Shown here in pieces: positions 27,627 to 37,194 of a stretch of DNA of 64,000 bases. Numbering within the stretch: position 1 is the first letter of the stretch; each line of letters opens with the position of its first letter. The translations under genes were made by a program, and so were the position numbers. Location of the stretch: contig CANNCW010000006.1 of the NCBI GenBank assembly GCA_947503345.1, positions 85,611-149,610 on the forward strand. The letters run 5' to 3'. This DNA comes from an uncultured Kangiella sp. (lineage in GTDB: Bacteria; Pseudomonadota; Gammaproteobacteria; Enterobacterales; Kangiellaceae). Under the pieces are notes generated by a model. It was not told where the DNA came from. It made no database searches and saw only the letters and a list, made by a program, of their open reading frames with translations.

Positions 27627-29036
27627 TTATAAGCTGTAGTACATTTCAAACTCGATTGGGTGAGTTGTCATGTTCAGAGTTGCAACTTCTTCGCGCTTCA
27701 AAGCAATGTAGGCATCTAACATATCATCAGAGAAAACGCCGCCACGAGTTAAGAATTCACGATCCGCATCTAATGCATCTAATGCTTGCTCTAATGAAGA
27801 GGCAACCGTTGGGATTTCAGCCGCTTCTTCTGCTGGTAAGTCATACAAATCCTTATCCATAGCATCGCCAGGGTGGATTTTGTTTTGGATACCGTCAAGC
27901 CCAGCCATCATCATAGCTGCAAAAGCTAAATAAGGGTTTGCCATTGGATCTGGGAAACGCGCTTCAATACGACGACCTTTCACACTAGGAACGTGTGGGA
28001 TACGAATTGATGCAGAACGGTTACGAGCAGAATAAGCTAGCATTACTGGTGCTTCAAAACCGGGAACTAAACGTTTGTAAGAGTTAGTTGATGGGTTAGT
28101 GATCGCATTTAATGCACGAGCGTGCTTGATAACACCGCCGATGTAGTAAAGCGCCTCTTCAGATAAACCGCCATACTTATCACCAGCAAAGATATTGTTA
28201 CCGTCTTTTGATAAAGAAGTATGGATATGCATACCAGTACCATTATCACCAACGATTGGCTTAGGCATGAAAGTAGCTGTTTTGCCATAAGCGTGAGCAA
28301 CATTATGCGTTACGTACTTTAGGATCTGAACTTCGTCAGCCTTTTTAACTAAGGTATTAAACTTAGTGGCGATTTCGTTTTGACCTGCAGTTGCTACTTC
28401 GTGGTGATGCGCTTCAACTACCAAGCCCATTTCTTCCATGACTAAACACATTTGAGAACGGATATCTTGAGAAGAATCAACGGGTGGTACTGGGAAATAG
28501 CCGCCTTTAACGCGCGGGCGGTGGCCAGTGTTACCATCTTCATAGCTCTTGTCTGAGTTCCAAGCCGCTTCAGGGTCATCAATTTTTACCATTGAGCCGC
28601 TCATATCAGTCTTGAACTTTACATCTTCAAACATAAAGAACTCAGGCTCAGGACCAAAGAATGCAGTATCAGCAATACCTGTAGACTTTAGATACTCTTC
28701 GGCGCGCTTTGCAACAGAGCGAGGATCACGGTCATAGCCCGTCATAGTTGAAGGTTCTAGAATATCACAACGCAAATTCAAAGTTGGATCTTCAAAGAAA
28801 GGGTCCATAACCGCAGTTGACGGATCTGGCATTAATACCATGTCTGACTCGTTGATACCTTTCCAACCAGCGATTGAAGAGCCATCAAACATTTTACCGT
28901 CTTGTAAGAAATCTTCATCAACTTGGTGTGAAGGAATTGTAACGTGCTGCTCCTTACCTTTAGTATCGGTAAAGCGTAAATCAACGAAGCGAACTTCATT
29001 TTCCTTAATCATTTCTAAAACAGCTTCAATAGACAT
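27627..29036 (-). CDS. glnA: GlnA, type I glutamine synthetase
   Basis: A dodecameric enzyme of 469 residues making glutamine from glutamate, ammonia and ATP. It has [17 protein letters not shown], the substrate/metal loop [13 protein letters not shown], the ATP segment [17 protein letters not shown] and NRSASIRIP. The adenylylation tyrosine is Y398 in DLYDLPAEE, so this is the adenylylation-controlled GSI-beta form. ATG 29036 is preceded by GGAG at a good distance; an in-frame TTG at 29048 is unlikely. An NtrC operator and a sigma-70-like -10 lie upstream. Confidence 0.98.
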   Translation of the reverse strand: MSIEAVLEMIKENEVRFVDLRFTDTKGKEQHVTIPSHQVDEDFLQDGKMFDGSSIAGWKGINESDMVLMPDPSTAVMDPFFEDPTLNLRCDILEPSTMTGYDRDPRSVAKRAEEYLKSTGIADTAFFGPEPEFFMFEDVKFKTDMSGSMVKIDDPEAAWNSDKSYEDGNTGHRPRVKGGYFPVPPVDSSQDIRSQMCLVMEEMGLVVEAHHHEVATAGQNEIATKFNTLVKKADEVQILKYVTHNVAHAYGKTATFMPKPIVGDNGTGMHIHTSLSKDGNNIFAGDKYGGLSEEALYYIGGVIKHARALNAITNPSTNSYKRLVPGFEAPVMLAYSARNRSASIRIPHVPSVKGRRIEARFPDPMANPYLAFAAMMMAGLDGIQNKIHPGDAMDKDLYDLPAEEAAEIPTVASSLEQALDALDADREFLTRGGVFSDDMLDAYIALKREEVATLNMTTHPIEFEMYYSL

Positions 29037-29072
29037 AGTTATCTCCAAATGAGAGTAAAAATAATAATAAGC

Positions 29073-29078
29073 ATTATA
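29073..29078 (-). promoter_or_regulatory. -10 box of the glnA promoter
   Basis: Minus-strand TATAAT lies 37 bases before the glnA ATG. The hexamer at a 17-base spacing is CTTCTT, a poor -35, which is typical of activator-dependent sigma-70 promoters. No sigma-54 -24/-12 pair with its GG and GC was found nearby. Confidence 0.55.
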
Positions 29079-29119
29079 CGCGAAAAAGGGATTATAAGAA
29101 GGTTTGAAAGCTAGACATT

Positions 29120-29136
29120 TGCACCAATAAGGTGCA
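29120..29136. promoter_or_regulatory. NtrC operator upstream of glnA
   Basis: TGCACC-AATAA-GGTGCA fits the NtrC consensus; including flanking bases it is TTGCACC/GGTGCAA (29119-29137). Its centre is about 62 bases before the glnA start site predicted from the -10, the position used by class I activators. Confidence 0.8.
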
Positions 29137-29409
29137 ACAAAGGGGGCTGAGCAAAAAGCTAGGATTTTCTACTAAGTGTTTGATTTTTTATAAAAATGAT
29201 AAAAATAAACATTGACATTTACAGATGTTAATAAAAGTTCAATTAAATTCGGATAAAATCGTAAATTTTGTTGACCGATCGACTTTCAGTATGATATTTA
29301 TTACCGTCACCAAGGTTATTTTTCATTGGGCGTGTCTTATGTCCAAAGAAAAATGACATAAATGGTGTAATAAGTAAATTTACTAACTACATATTATAGG
29401 TAGGATTTT

Positions 29410-32241
29410 ATGACTAATAAGACAATGATAGCTAAAGCTGTTAAAGCTGCCTTATTCGGCGGTATGGCTGCTTCGCTTTCTGTAACTGCTCCAACAGCTT
29501 TTGCTGCTGAAGAAGGTGCAGATGAAGATGATAATGTTGTTGTTACTACTGGTACACGTATTAGAGGCGTAGATTTAGCAGACGCTAATCCTGTACAAGT
29601 TGTAACAAAAGAAGATATTGAGCGTACTGGTTCTCAAAACATTGGTGATATCTTACAAGATATCCCAGCTGCAGGTTCTGCGCTTAATACTACATTCAAC
29701 AATGGTGGTAATGGTTCAACTACTGTTGATTTACGTAACTTAGGTTCTAACCGTTTATTGGTATTGGTTAATGGTCGTCGTTGGACTCCTGGTTTAGGTG
29801 GTTCTGTTGACTTGAATAACATTCCTGTATCAATTATTGAGCGAATCGAAATTTTGAAAGATGGCGCATCAGCAATTTATGGTTCTGACGCTATCGCGGG
29901 TGTTGTAAACGTAATTACAACTACTGAATTTGAAGGTATGAACGCTACAGCTTATTATGGCGAAACGTTCGAAGGTGACGGCGAAACTCAAAACTTTAGT
30001 GTTGGCATGGGTGCAGCAAGCGATCGTAGCTCTGCATATATGAATGTTTCTTACACTCAAATTGAGCCAATCTTCGCTGGAGATCGTGAAATCTCTGCGG
30101 TACCAGTATTTGGTGCTCCTGATGGTTTCGCTGGTTCTTCTGGTACTCCAGATGGCCGTTTCTTACATTATGATCCAAGTGGTAACTTCTTCAATAACGC
30201 TGGTAATGGCGCTGGTGGATTTGAAGCTTGGGATAACGTAGCAAGTCGTTTTAACTATGCTCCATTTAACTACTTAGTTACTCCACAAGATCGTACTAAC
30301 TTATATGCACAAGCTTCTCATCAAATTAATGATACTTTGAACTTCCGTGCAGAAGTATTTTACGGCAACCGTAAGTCAGAGCAGTTATTAGCTCCAACTC
30401 CATTATTCATTGGTTTATTCGGTTCTGGTTTAGGTACTCAAACCGTAATCGGTGCTAACAACCCTTACAACCCATTAGGTTATGCGTTAGATTCAACTTG
30501 TTCTGATCCTGCTGCTGGCTGTTTATTATTAACAGGTCGTCGTATGATTGAAGCTGGTTTCCGTAGCTTTAAACAAGACGTTGACCAATGGCAGTTTAGC
30601 GGTGGTTTAGATGGTGAGTTTGAAGCATTAGACCGCGTATTTAACTGGGACTTCAACTATACATATGCACGTATTAGTCAAAACACTTTGACTGACGGCT
30701 TGTTGAATATGCAACGTGTTAACGCTGCTTTATCTGACGCTTGTGTAACTGACTCATCTTGTGTTCCATTAAACTTATTTGGTGGTTCAGATCCTGCTAG
30801 CTTCACAGGCACGATAACTCAAGATATGATCAATTACATCACTTTCACAGCACAAGATACTCTTGAAACTGAATCTCAAGATTATACTTTCAACATCGCT
30901 GGTGATTTATTTGAAATGCCTGCTGGCGTTGCAAAATTTGCATTCGGTTTAGAGAAGCGTTTTGAAGAAGGTTTCGACCAACCTGACGCATTGATTGCTG
31001 CTGGTATTACTTCTGGTAACTCTCGTCAACCTACTTTAGGTGCTTACGACCTAGAAGAAGCGTATTTAGAGCTTGATCTTCCTTTATTAGAAGATGCTGC
31101 TTTCGCTAAATCTTTAGGCGTACAATTAGCTACTCGTCACTCTAGATATAGTAACTTTGGTAGCACTACAAACAGTAAGTTTGGTTTAAGATGGCAGCCA
31201 GTTGATGATGTTGTTGTTCGTGGTACTTTCTCTGAAGGTTTCCGTGCACCATCTATTACTGAGTTGTTCCGTGGTCAAGGTGATAGCTTCCCTACATTGG
31301 TTGACCCATGTAGTGGCTATGCATCAAGCACTAATGCTAACGTTGTTGCTAACTGTACAGCTGATGGCGTTCCAACGACTTATGTTCAAGCAAACTCTCA
31401 AATCCGTATTACTATCGGTGGTAATCCAGACTTAGGTCCAGAAACTACAGAAAGTAAGACATTTGGTTTTGTTTACAGCCCAAGCGCTATTGAAAACTTT
31501 ACTGTTGCAGTAGATTGGTATGATATTGAAATTGACAACGCTGTAACTACAGTTGGTGCTCAAAATATCTTAAACAGCTGTTACGATGCTGACCCTAGTG
31601 AGCGTGCGCTATGTAATTTCATTACACGTACTCCAGCTGGTAACGTATCTGATTTATTTAACGGTAACATCAACGCTGGTAACTTCTCTACTTCAGGTGC
31701 TGACTTAGCGGTAGGTTACAACTTCGATACTGACAACATGGGTGCATTCGCAGTAACTTGGGATACTTCTTATGTTGATACAAACGGTACTACTGTTGAA
31801 GATGATAACGGTAACTCTGTATTCTTTAACAGTGTTGGCGTTGGTTTCGGTGGTGGTTTAATTCCACGCTGGCGTTCAAACGTTTACGTTGATTGGAACT
31901 ATGGCGACTGGGGTGTTTCATGGTCTACACGTTACATCCACTCAGTAACTGAGTCTTGTGATCTAGGTAGTGCTTCAGTAAATGATTCATTATGTAATAT
32001 TTTGAATGATGTAGCTGACACTTCTGATAATCAACAGCGTTTAGGTGGTACTACTTATCATGATTTACGTGTAACTTATGATATCGCTGACTGGGATACA
32101 CAAGTAGCATTCGGTATTAGAAATGTTGGTAATAAGCAACCACCACTTTCTTATGCTGCATTTGCTAACAGCTTCGACCCAACACAGTATGATGCTCCAG
32201 ATAGTGCGTCTTACTACTTGCGTTTAAGCACTAATTTCTAA
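29410..32241 (+). CDS. TonB-dependent outer-membrane receptor
   Basis: A large TonB-dependent receptor (943 residues). It has a signal peptide ending TAFA-A (about 31-32), a possible TonB box (NVVVTTG, about 43-49) and a plug domain (about 55-170) with DIERTGSQNIGDILQDIPA, VDLRNLGSNRLLVLVNGRR and ERIEILKDGASAIYGSDAIAGVVNVIT. A beta-barrel follows, ending in aromatic F (LRLSTNF), the outer-membrane insertion signal. Barrel loops carry Cys pairs (CSDPAAGC, CVTDSSC). Codons are strongly biased to GGT/GCT/AAC/TTA, suggesting high expression. The ligand is unknown. A strong terminator follows, then an oxygenase gene. Confidence 0.93.
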   Translation: MTNKTMIAKAVKAALFGGMAASLSVTAPTAFAAEEGADEDDNVVVTTGTRIRGVDLADANPVQVVTKEDIERTGSQNIGDILQDIPAAGSALNTTFNNGGNGSTTVDLRNLGSNRLLVLVNGRRWTPGLGGSVDLNNIPVSIIERIEILKDGASAIYGSDAIAGVVNVITTTEFEGMNATAYYGETFEGDGETQNFSVGMGAASDRSSAYMNVSYTQIEPIFAGDREISAVPVFGAPDGFAGSSGTPDGRFLHYDPSGNFFNNAGNGAGGFEAWDNVASRFNYAPFNYLVTPQDRTNLYAQASHQINDTLNFRAEVFYGNRKSEQLLAPTPLFIGLFGSGLGTQTVIGANNPYNPLGYALDSTCSDPAAGCLLLTGRRMIEAGFRSFKQDVDQWQFSGGLDGEFEALDRVFNWDFNYTYARISQNTLTDGLLNMQRVNAALSDACVTDSSCVPLNLFGGSDPASFTGTITQDMINYITFTAQDTLETESQDYTFNIAGDLFEMPAGVAKFAFGLEKRFEEGFDQPDALIAAGITSGNSRQPTLGAYDLEEAYLELDLPLLEDAAFAKSLGVQLATRHSRYSNFGSTTNSKFGLRWQPVDDVVVRGTFSEGFRAPSITELFRGQGDSFPTLVDPCSGYASSTNANVVANCTADGVPTTYVQANSQIRITIGGNPDLGPETTESKTFGFVYSPSAIENFTVAVDWYDIEIDNAVTTVGAQNILNSCYDADPSERALCNFITRTPAGNVSDLFNGNINAGNFSTSGADLAVGYNFDTDNMGAFAVTWDTSYVDTNGTTVEDDNGNSVFFNSVGVGFGGGLIPRWRSNVYVDWNYGDWGVSWSTRYIHSVTESCDLGSASVNDSLCNILNDVADTSDNQQRLGGTTYHDLRVTYDIADWDTQVAFGIRNVGNKQPPLSYAAFANSFDPTQYDAPDSASYYLRLSTNF

Positions 32242-32270
32242 TAGTTGATTTAACTATTTTGAAATGAAGA

Positions 32271-32296
32271 AGAGCGGCTTATGCCGCTCTTTTTTT
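32271..32296 (+). terminator. Intrinsic terminator after the TonB receptor gene
   Basis: AGAGCGGC (32271-32278) and GCCGCTCT (32283-32290) with loop TTAT, followed by a T run to 32296. The next gene's ribosome site (AAAGGAG) starts only two bases later. Confidence 0.95.
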
Positions 32297-32309
32297 GAAA
32301 GGAGTAAAA

Positions 32310-32969
32310 ATGAAGTTAGAGCAGTGGTTTTCTGTGCCGATTGTAATAGATCGATTGATTGGTTTTGAAAATACAAATAATTCAATTAAAGAGTATATTC
32401 TGTCTGCTGAAAAGCAGCATGAGAAAGAAAACGAGTTAATTACTCAAGCGAGAAAAAAAGGTTTATTTGAGAGTCAATGGAATCTTTTTCAAAGAAATGA
32501 GCCTAGCTTAAACAAGCTTAACGAATTACTAAGTGAAAAGCTTATATTATTAGTTTCACAATTAAATAGTTATGATCAAAAAATAATTGATACTTTAAAG
32601 ATAAAAGAACAATCATGGTTTCATGTGACCAGAAAAGGAGGATATTTTTCGGCACATAATCATCCAATGGCATCTTGGTCTTCGGTGTATTGCGTTGATG
32701 ATGGTGGAATTAATGATAATGATGACTTTGGAGTTACACGCTTTTGCCACCCCTATCCGCAAATGAATTGTTATATAGATGCAGGAAATGTAAATTTAAA
32801 GCATCCATTTAATAGTTCTCCACTTAATATAAAATTGAAAACTGGGGATTTGATTTTCTTCCCTTCTTTTTTAATGCATGAAGTTTCACCGTATATGCAA
32901 AATGGAACACGAATAACAATTGCAACTAACTATTGGATCGAATCCCCCTTAGTGAAAATCAGGGTTTAA
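32310..32969 (+). CDS. Putative 2-oxoglutarate/Fe(II)-dependent oxygenase
   Basis: A cytoplasmic protein of 219 residues from ATG 32310 (AAAGGAG six bases upstream; an in-frame TTG at 32295 lies inside the terminator). The region WFHVTRKGGYFSAHNHPMASWSSVYCV resembles the His-containing strand of the TIGR02466-type oxygenases. The end LKTGDLIFFPSFLMHEVSPYMQNGTRITIATNYW supplies the distal His and the 2-oxoglutarate-binding Arg. Substrate unknown. It can be read only by termination read-through from the receptor gene or from its own promoter. Base composition is more A+T-rich than neighbours. It converges with a second oxygenase gene, one base apart. Confidence 0.78.
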   Translation: MKLEQWFSVPIVIDRLIGFENTNNSIKEYILSAEKQHEKENELITQARKKGLFESQWNLFQRNEPSLNKLNELLSEKLILLVSQLNSYDQKIIDTLKIKEQSWFHVTRKGGYFSAHNHPMASWSSVYCVDDGGINDNDDFGVTRFCHPYPQMNCYIDAGNVNLKHPFNSSPLNIKLKTGDLIFFPSFLMHEVSPYMQNGTRITIATNYWIESPLVKIRV

Positions 32970-32970
32970 A

Positions 32971-33621
32971 TTAGAAAACAAATTTTATTTTAGGAGATTC
33001 GAGTAATACATCGAAAGCTATAACAGCCCTATGTTCTTTTGATAGTACGGGGTGAACATAATGCATATAATAAGGAGGAAATAATAGTAACATTCCTTCT
33101 CTAGGAGCAATTCTTCGCGTATTAGAATAACCATGATGCACAGAAATAGGAATAGGATTAATAAACTCAATTGCCCCTTCGGGTTCATTAAGGTTTTCTG
33201 GCAATTTAACATAGTAAACCCCACTAATTATATTTTTTTGAGTAGGGTGGAAGTGAGGTCTTTGCCAGTTATTTTCGCGCAAGATATTTGCCCACCCAAC
33301 AATCCAAGGCTCTATTTGTTTGGATTGTTCGGAAAATACAGTTGACAGATATTGTTTAATAGCCGGCTCTAGAAAATCTTTTTTAAGTGCTTTCACCGCA
33401 TCAACATTTTGCTCAAAATAGTTAAAGTTTAAAGGTGTTTGATATCCGCCTTCAGTAGTGATTACACCACTGTTAACAGCATTGTTGTTATTCTGTATAG
33501 ATTGTTTTTCAAGCTCTAAAATATTATTAAGCAGTTTAGAGTTTAATTCATTATTATTGCTAAACGTTCTAGTAAGAACGGTGACAGGATAGTGAGTTTC
33601 AATAGACTCTTGATAATTCAT
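32971..33621 (-). CDS. Putative 2-oxoglutarate/Fe(II)-dependent oxygenase (TIGR02466-like)
   Basis: A 216-residue protein. It has AWVN-like entry WIVGWANILRENNWQRPHFHP, then ISGVYYVKLPE, and later EGMLLLFPPYYMHYVHPVLSKEHRAVIAFDV with the distal His and Arg of the double-stranded beta-helix fold. The two motifs align with those of the convergent gene at 32310-32969, though overall similarity is low. The reaction, presumably hydroxylation, and its substrate are unknown. Both genes lie next to a TonB receptor gene, an association seen in other marine gammaproteobacteria. Confidence 0.82.
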   Translation of the reverse strand: MNYQESIETHYPVTVLTRTFSNNNELNSKLLNNILELEKQSIQNNNNAVNSGVITTEGGYQTPLNFNYFEQNVDAVKALKKDFLEPAIKQYLSTVFSEQSKQIEPWIVGWANILRENNWQRPHFHPTQKNIISGVYYVKLPENLNEPEGAIEFINPIPISVHHGYSNTRRIAPREGMLLLFPPYYMHYVHPVLSKEHRAVIAFDVLLESPKIKFVF

Positions 33622-33638
33622 GACTTATTTCTCAGTAA

Positions 33639-34706
33639 TTAAATATGCCAGTCTTCTTTTACTTCATGAGGTTGCATTGGAGTAACGTCCATAACATATG
33701 AAGTTTGATTGTAGTTTTCGACTTCAACAGTTACTTTCTCGGCATTCTTACCGCCAGAATAGCGGGCAACAATTTGCGCTGCAAGTTTTATATCTTCTTT
33801 ATCAAAAGTACCTTCGAGTAACGTTAACGGACCACCATGGCTAACTGTATGTATCGACGTGAATTCTTTTTTATAACCGCGTAAGAAATTATTTTCACCT
33901 TCTTCTCGACTTACGATTAATTTGAAGTTTGGCTTTGGTCGAATATGCCTACCAACTTTTAAAAGCATAATATCATCAAGCTCATAACGCTTTTCACCAC
34001 GAGCCGCCCATAAATCTGCAAGCTTTTTAGAGTAATTAGCATCAGTTAAGAAGCAACATCCTCCTGCGGGTTGGGCATAATCTTCAAAGCCAAATTTCTC
34101 AGCTAATTCAAATTGTGGTTTACGGCTTCGTCCTGAAAAGTCATAAAGTTCTTCGCGGTTAACCCAGCCTTCACGCTCTGGCAAGGAAGGTATCAAATTC
34201 TTGGCACATAAAGGTCTTAACAGTCTATCTTCTGCGCCGGACTCGCGAGCAATAATGGGCATAGTCTCTTTACGCTGAGACTTTGGTCGTTGACCGATAA
34301 CTTCACCAGTTATTATAAAGTCAAAACCATTTTCATCAGCCCAATCTTGCGCTTGATTGACCATGTAGATTTTGCAGTCTAAACAAGGGTTAAGATTCGC
34401 ACCGTAACCATGTTTTGGGTTGTAAACTATGTCCTTATATTCCTCTGAGATATCTAAAATATGTAACTTGATACCTAATTGCTCAGCACTCCAAAGAGCG
34501 TTATTACGCTTTTGCTTTTCTTTATCTTTTTTGCGTATGGCATGAGTGTGGCCCTCGACACAAAAACCTGTATAGAAGTTAATGCCTTCTACATGAATGC
34601 CTTGCTCTTGGACAACTTTCGCTGCTAAAAGAGAATCTAGGCCTCCAGAGATGAGGGCTACAGCTTTACGTTGTTTAGTAGGTTTTGAAGGAATAGTATC
34701 TGTCAT
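33639..34706 (-). CDS. PP-loop ATPase of the MnmA/ThiI-like superfamily with NFACT-R-like C-terminus
   Basis: A predicted cytoplasmic enzyme of 355 residues from ATG 34706. The adenylating PP-loop is SGGLDSLLAAKVV (about 20). Cysteine motifs NPCLDCK and PAGGCCFLTD are candidates for persulfide relay or metal binding. The C-terminal part (about 240-290), with LLKVGRHIRPKPNFKLIVSREEGEN, resembles the NFACT-R/DUF814 RNA-binding module. This layout is often annotated as a tRNA thiouridylase-like protein but differs from MnmA and from ThiI. The adjacent upstream TusA-like gene suggests RNA thiolation. Function not established. An in-frame start at 34712 or 34778 is possible. Confidence 0.82.
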   Translation of the reverse strand: MTDTIPSKPTKQRKAVALISGGLDSLLAAKVVQEQGIHVEGINFYTGFCVEGHTHAIRKKDKEKQKRNNALWSAEQLGIKLHILDISEEYKDIVYNPKHGYGANLNPCLDCKIYMVNQAQDWADENGFDFIITGEVIGQRPKSQRKETMPIIARESGAEDRLLRPLCAKNLIPSLPEREGWVNREELYDFSGRSRKPQFELAEKFGFEDYAQPAGGCCFLTDANYSKKLADLWAARGEKRYELDDIMLLKVGRHIRPKPNFKLIVSREEGENNFLRGYKKEFTSIHTVSHGGPLTLLEGTFDKEDIKLAAQIVARYSGGKNAEKVTVEVENYNQTSYVMDVTPMQPHEVKEDWHI

Positions 34707-34817
34707 GCGCATATCAAGGTTGTAAGGAGCAGAGTGCTCAAAAAATGGACAGGAATTATACCAAGCCTTTGACAACAATCAAAACAAATAAGATTAGTTT
34801 ATTATTGGCTAAAGGAA

Positions 34818-35096
34818 TTAAAGTGTATTTCTAAGTAAAAACTGAATGGTATGATCACGAAATTCTGCGTAACCTAAAACTTGTATTTGGTTAATTCTAG
34901 ACCAAGTAGGGATATCAGCCATAGTACCTGGATCTGTGCAGATAACTTTTAGTATGTCGCCCTCCTTCATCTCTTTTAGTTTATTCTGAGTCTTAATCAC
35001 TGGCATGGGACAAAGCAAGCGGCTACATTCGAGAGTTTCCATCGAAGATTGAGAAGATTCTAGTTTGATAAATTGGCTTTCAGTGATTTTTGGCAT
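34818..35096 (-). CDS. TusA/SirA-family sulfur carrier-like protein
   Basis: A small protein of 92 residues with the TusA signature CPMPVIKTQNKLKEMKEGD, whose Cys would carry persulfide sulfur. The C-terminal half (ICTDPGTMADIPTWSRINQIQVLG) keeps the TusA fold. An N-terminal extension of about 19 residues precedes METLECSRLLCP, and the internal Met at 35039 is an alternative start. It is read in the same direction as, and just before, the PP-loop ATPase gene (111 bases apart). It is probably not the housekeeping TusA, which normally lies apart from such a gene. Confidence 0.88.
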   Translation of the reverse strand: MPKITESQFIKLESSQSSMETLECSRLLCPMPVIKTQNKLKEMKEGDILKVICTDPGTMADIPTWSRINQIQVLGYAEFRDHTIQFLLRNTL

Positions 35097-35249
35097 GATT
35101 AGGCTCGTATTTTGCGGGAACAGGCGAATTATAAGGGATTGAGGGCTTGCGAGTAAATGCGTAGAAAGTGATTATTTTCTATCCGAATGGGCTTATCTAG
35201 TGTAGAATTGCGCCACTTTTGATGCTCCAACTAGATTAACGAGAATCCC

Positions 35250-37070
35250 ATGATCGAAAAATTACGCAATATTGCGATTATTGCCCACGTTGACCACGGT
35301 AAAACAACCTTGGTAGATAAGTTGCTTGAACAGTCTGGAACTTTAGGCGAGCGTGCTGGCGCACAAGATCGTGTGATGGATTCTAATGATCTGGAAAAAG
35401 AGCGTGGTATTACCATTTTGGCGAAAAACACCGCCATTACTTGGAAAGATTACCGTATTAATATCGTGGACACACCTGGTCACGCCGATTTTGGTGGTGA
35501 GGTTGAGCGTGTTATGTCTATGGTGGATTCAGTATTGCTTTTAGTTGATGCTGCTGAAGGTCCAATGCCACAGACTCGCTTTGTGACACAAAAAGCATTT
35601 GCTCAAGGTTTGAAGCCGATTGTTGTAATCAACAAAATTGATAAGCCGGGCGCACGACCTGATTGGGTAATGGATCAAGTCTTCGATTTATTCGATAACC
35701 TAGGTGCGACCGATGAGCAATTAGATTTTGATGTGGTTTATGCTTCAGCATTAAACGGTTGGGCTAGCCAAGAAGAAGCGACTAGTGGCGAAAATATGGA
35801 GCCTTTATTCAATGCAATCATTGATAATGTATCTCCTCCACCTGCAAATAGTGATGGTGGCTTCCAGATGCAGGTTTCGCAACTTGATTACAACTCCTAC
35901 GTAGGCGTAATTGGTGTTGGCCGTATTAAGCGCGGTAGTGTGAAGTTGAATCAGCAAGTTACTATTGTTGGTGCTGATGGCAAAAAGCGAAATGGTAAAG
36001 TAGGACAAGTGTTGGGCTACTTAGGTTTAGAGCGCCACGAAGTTGAAACGGCAGAAGCAGGCGATATTATTGCTATCACTGGTTTAGGCGATTTAAAAAT
36101 TTCAGACACAATTTGTGATGTTAATGAAGTAGAAGCTTTACCACCATTAAGTGTGGACGAGCCTACAGTAACCATGACTTTCCAAGTGAACACTTCACCG
36201 TTTGCAGGGAAAGAAGGTAAGTTCGTTACTTCGAGAAATATTCTTGAGCGTTTACATCAAGAGTTAGTGCATAACGTTGCCTTGCGTGTTGAAGAAACGG
36301 ATGACCCAGATAAGTTCCGCGTTTCTGGTCGTGGCGAATTACATTTAGGTATTTTGATTGAGAATATGCGCCGCGAAGGATACGAGCTTGCGGTATCGCG
36401 TCCTGAAGTAATTATTCGTGAAGAAGATGGTCAGTTAATGGAGCCGTATGAAACGGTTACCATTGATGCAGAAGAAGAGCATCAAGGTAGCGTGATGGAA
36501 AACTTAGGTTTGCGTAAAGCTGAGTTAACCAATATGTCACCAGATGGTAAAGGCCGTATTCGTATGGACTTTATTATGCCAAGCCGTGGCTTAATTGGCT
36601 TCCAAACGGAGTTTATGACTATGACTTCGGGCTCCGGTTTGATGTATCACACTTTTGAACATTATGGTCCGCACAAAGGTGGTGAGATTGGACAAAGGAT
36701 TAATGGTGTTTTGATTTCAAATGGTCAAGGTAAAGCCTTAACCAATGCGCTATTTAATTTGCAAGAACGTGGTCGCTTGTTTGCCAAGCATGGTGATGAA
36801 GTTTACGAAGGTCAAATTATTGGTATTCATAGTCGAGCAAATGATTTAACGGTTAACGCGTTAAAAGGTAAGCAGTTAACTAACGTCCGTGCTTCAGGTA
36901 CCGATGATGCACAGGTGTTAACGCCACCAATTAAAATGACTTTAGAGCAAGCATTAGAATTTATTGATAATGACGAACTGGTAGAAGTAACTCCTGAGTC
37001 GATCCGAATCCGTAAGAAGTTACTAACGGAAAGTGAACGTAAGCGAGCTGCAAGACCGCCAAAAGCTTAA
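35250..37070 (+). CDS. typA: TypA/BipA, ribosome-associated GTPase
   Basis: A translational GTPase of 606 residues that helps 50S assembly and stress/cold adaptation. It has G1 [10 protein letters not shown], switch I with [12 protein letters not shown]3 [10 protein letters not shown]4 [10 protein letters not shown], then domain II, EF-G-like domains III and V, and the specific C-terminal domain ([24 protein letters not shown]). Length matches E. coli BipA (607). It is monocistronic, with a terminator just after the stop. Confidence 0.97.
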   Translation: MIEKLRNIAIIAHVDHGKTTLVDKLLEQSGTLGERAGAQDRVMDSNDLEKERGITILAKNTAITWKDYRINIVDTPGHADFGGEVERVMSMVDSVLLLVDAAEGPMPQTRFVTQKAFAQGLKPIVVINKIDKPGARPDWVMDQVFDLFDNLGATDEQLDFDVVYASALNGWASQEEATSGENMEPLFNAIIDNVSPPPANSDGGFQMQVSQLDYNSYVGVIGVGRIKRGSVKLNQQVTIVGADGKKRNGKVGQVLGYLGLERHEVETAEAGDIIAITGLGDLKISDTICDVNEVEALPPLSVDEPTVTMTFQVNTSPFAGKEGKFVTSRNILERLHQELVHNVALRVEETDDPDKFRVSGRGELHLGILIENMRREGYELAVSRPEVIIREEDGQLMEPYETVTIDAEEEHQGSVMENLGLRKAELTNMSPDGKGRIRMDFIMPSRGLIGFQTEFMTMTSGSGLMYHTFEHYGPHKGGEIGQRINGVLISNGQGKALTNALFNLQERGRLFAKHGDEVYEGQIIGIHSRANDLTVNALKGKQLTNVRASGTDDAQVLTPPIKMTLEQALEFIDNDELVEVTPESIRIRKKLLTESERKRAARPPKA

Positions 37071-37076
37071 AATTAG

Positions 37077-37103
37077 AATCCCCGCAACAGCGGGGATTTT
37101 TTT
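37077..37103 (+). terminator. Intrinsic terminator after typA
   Basis: AATCCCCGC (37077-37085), loop AACA, GCGGGGATT (37090-37098), then a T run to 37103. Confidence 0.95.
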
Positions 37104-37194
37104 GTAGTGATTTATGCTGCATCGGTTGTCTTTTCTTGCAACCATTTCTTGCTATACTGGTCTTATAGTCATTCTTAATTCTCACGGTGCTATC

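Larger units (their letters stand above)
29037..29409. other. Divergent regulatory region between glnA and the TonB receptor gene
   Basis: A 373-base gene-free stretch. The glnA side (29049-29140) holds a -10 box and an NtrC operator. The middle (29160-29270) is A+T-rich with no clear site. The receptor side has a possible -35 TTGACC at 29271-29276 with no convincing -10 at correct spacing. About 110 bases of leader follow, with a small inverted repeat TTATGTC/GACATAA around 29338-29360 before the receptor's TAGGA ribosome site. Confidence 0.6.

Noticed and set aside
29131..29150. A sigma-54 promoter on the minus strand upstream of glnA (TTGCA preceded by GCCCCCTTTG)
   Set aside because: The -24 GG is not present (GC instead), the match is poor, and the TTGCA belongs to the NtrC operator itself.
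29180..29220. A Fur box before the TonB receptor gene (AATGATAAAAATAAACATT)
   Set aside because: Only one half resembles the consensus, in a very A+T-rich stretch; not enough to claim iron control.
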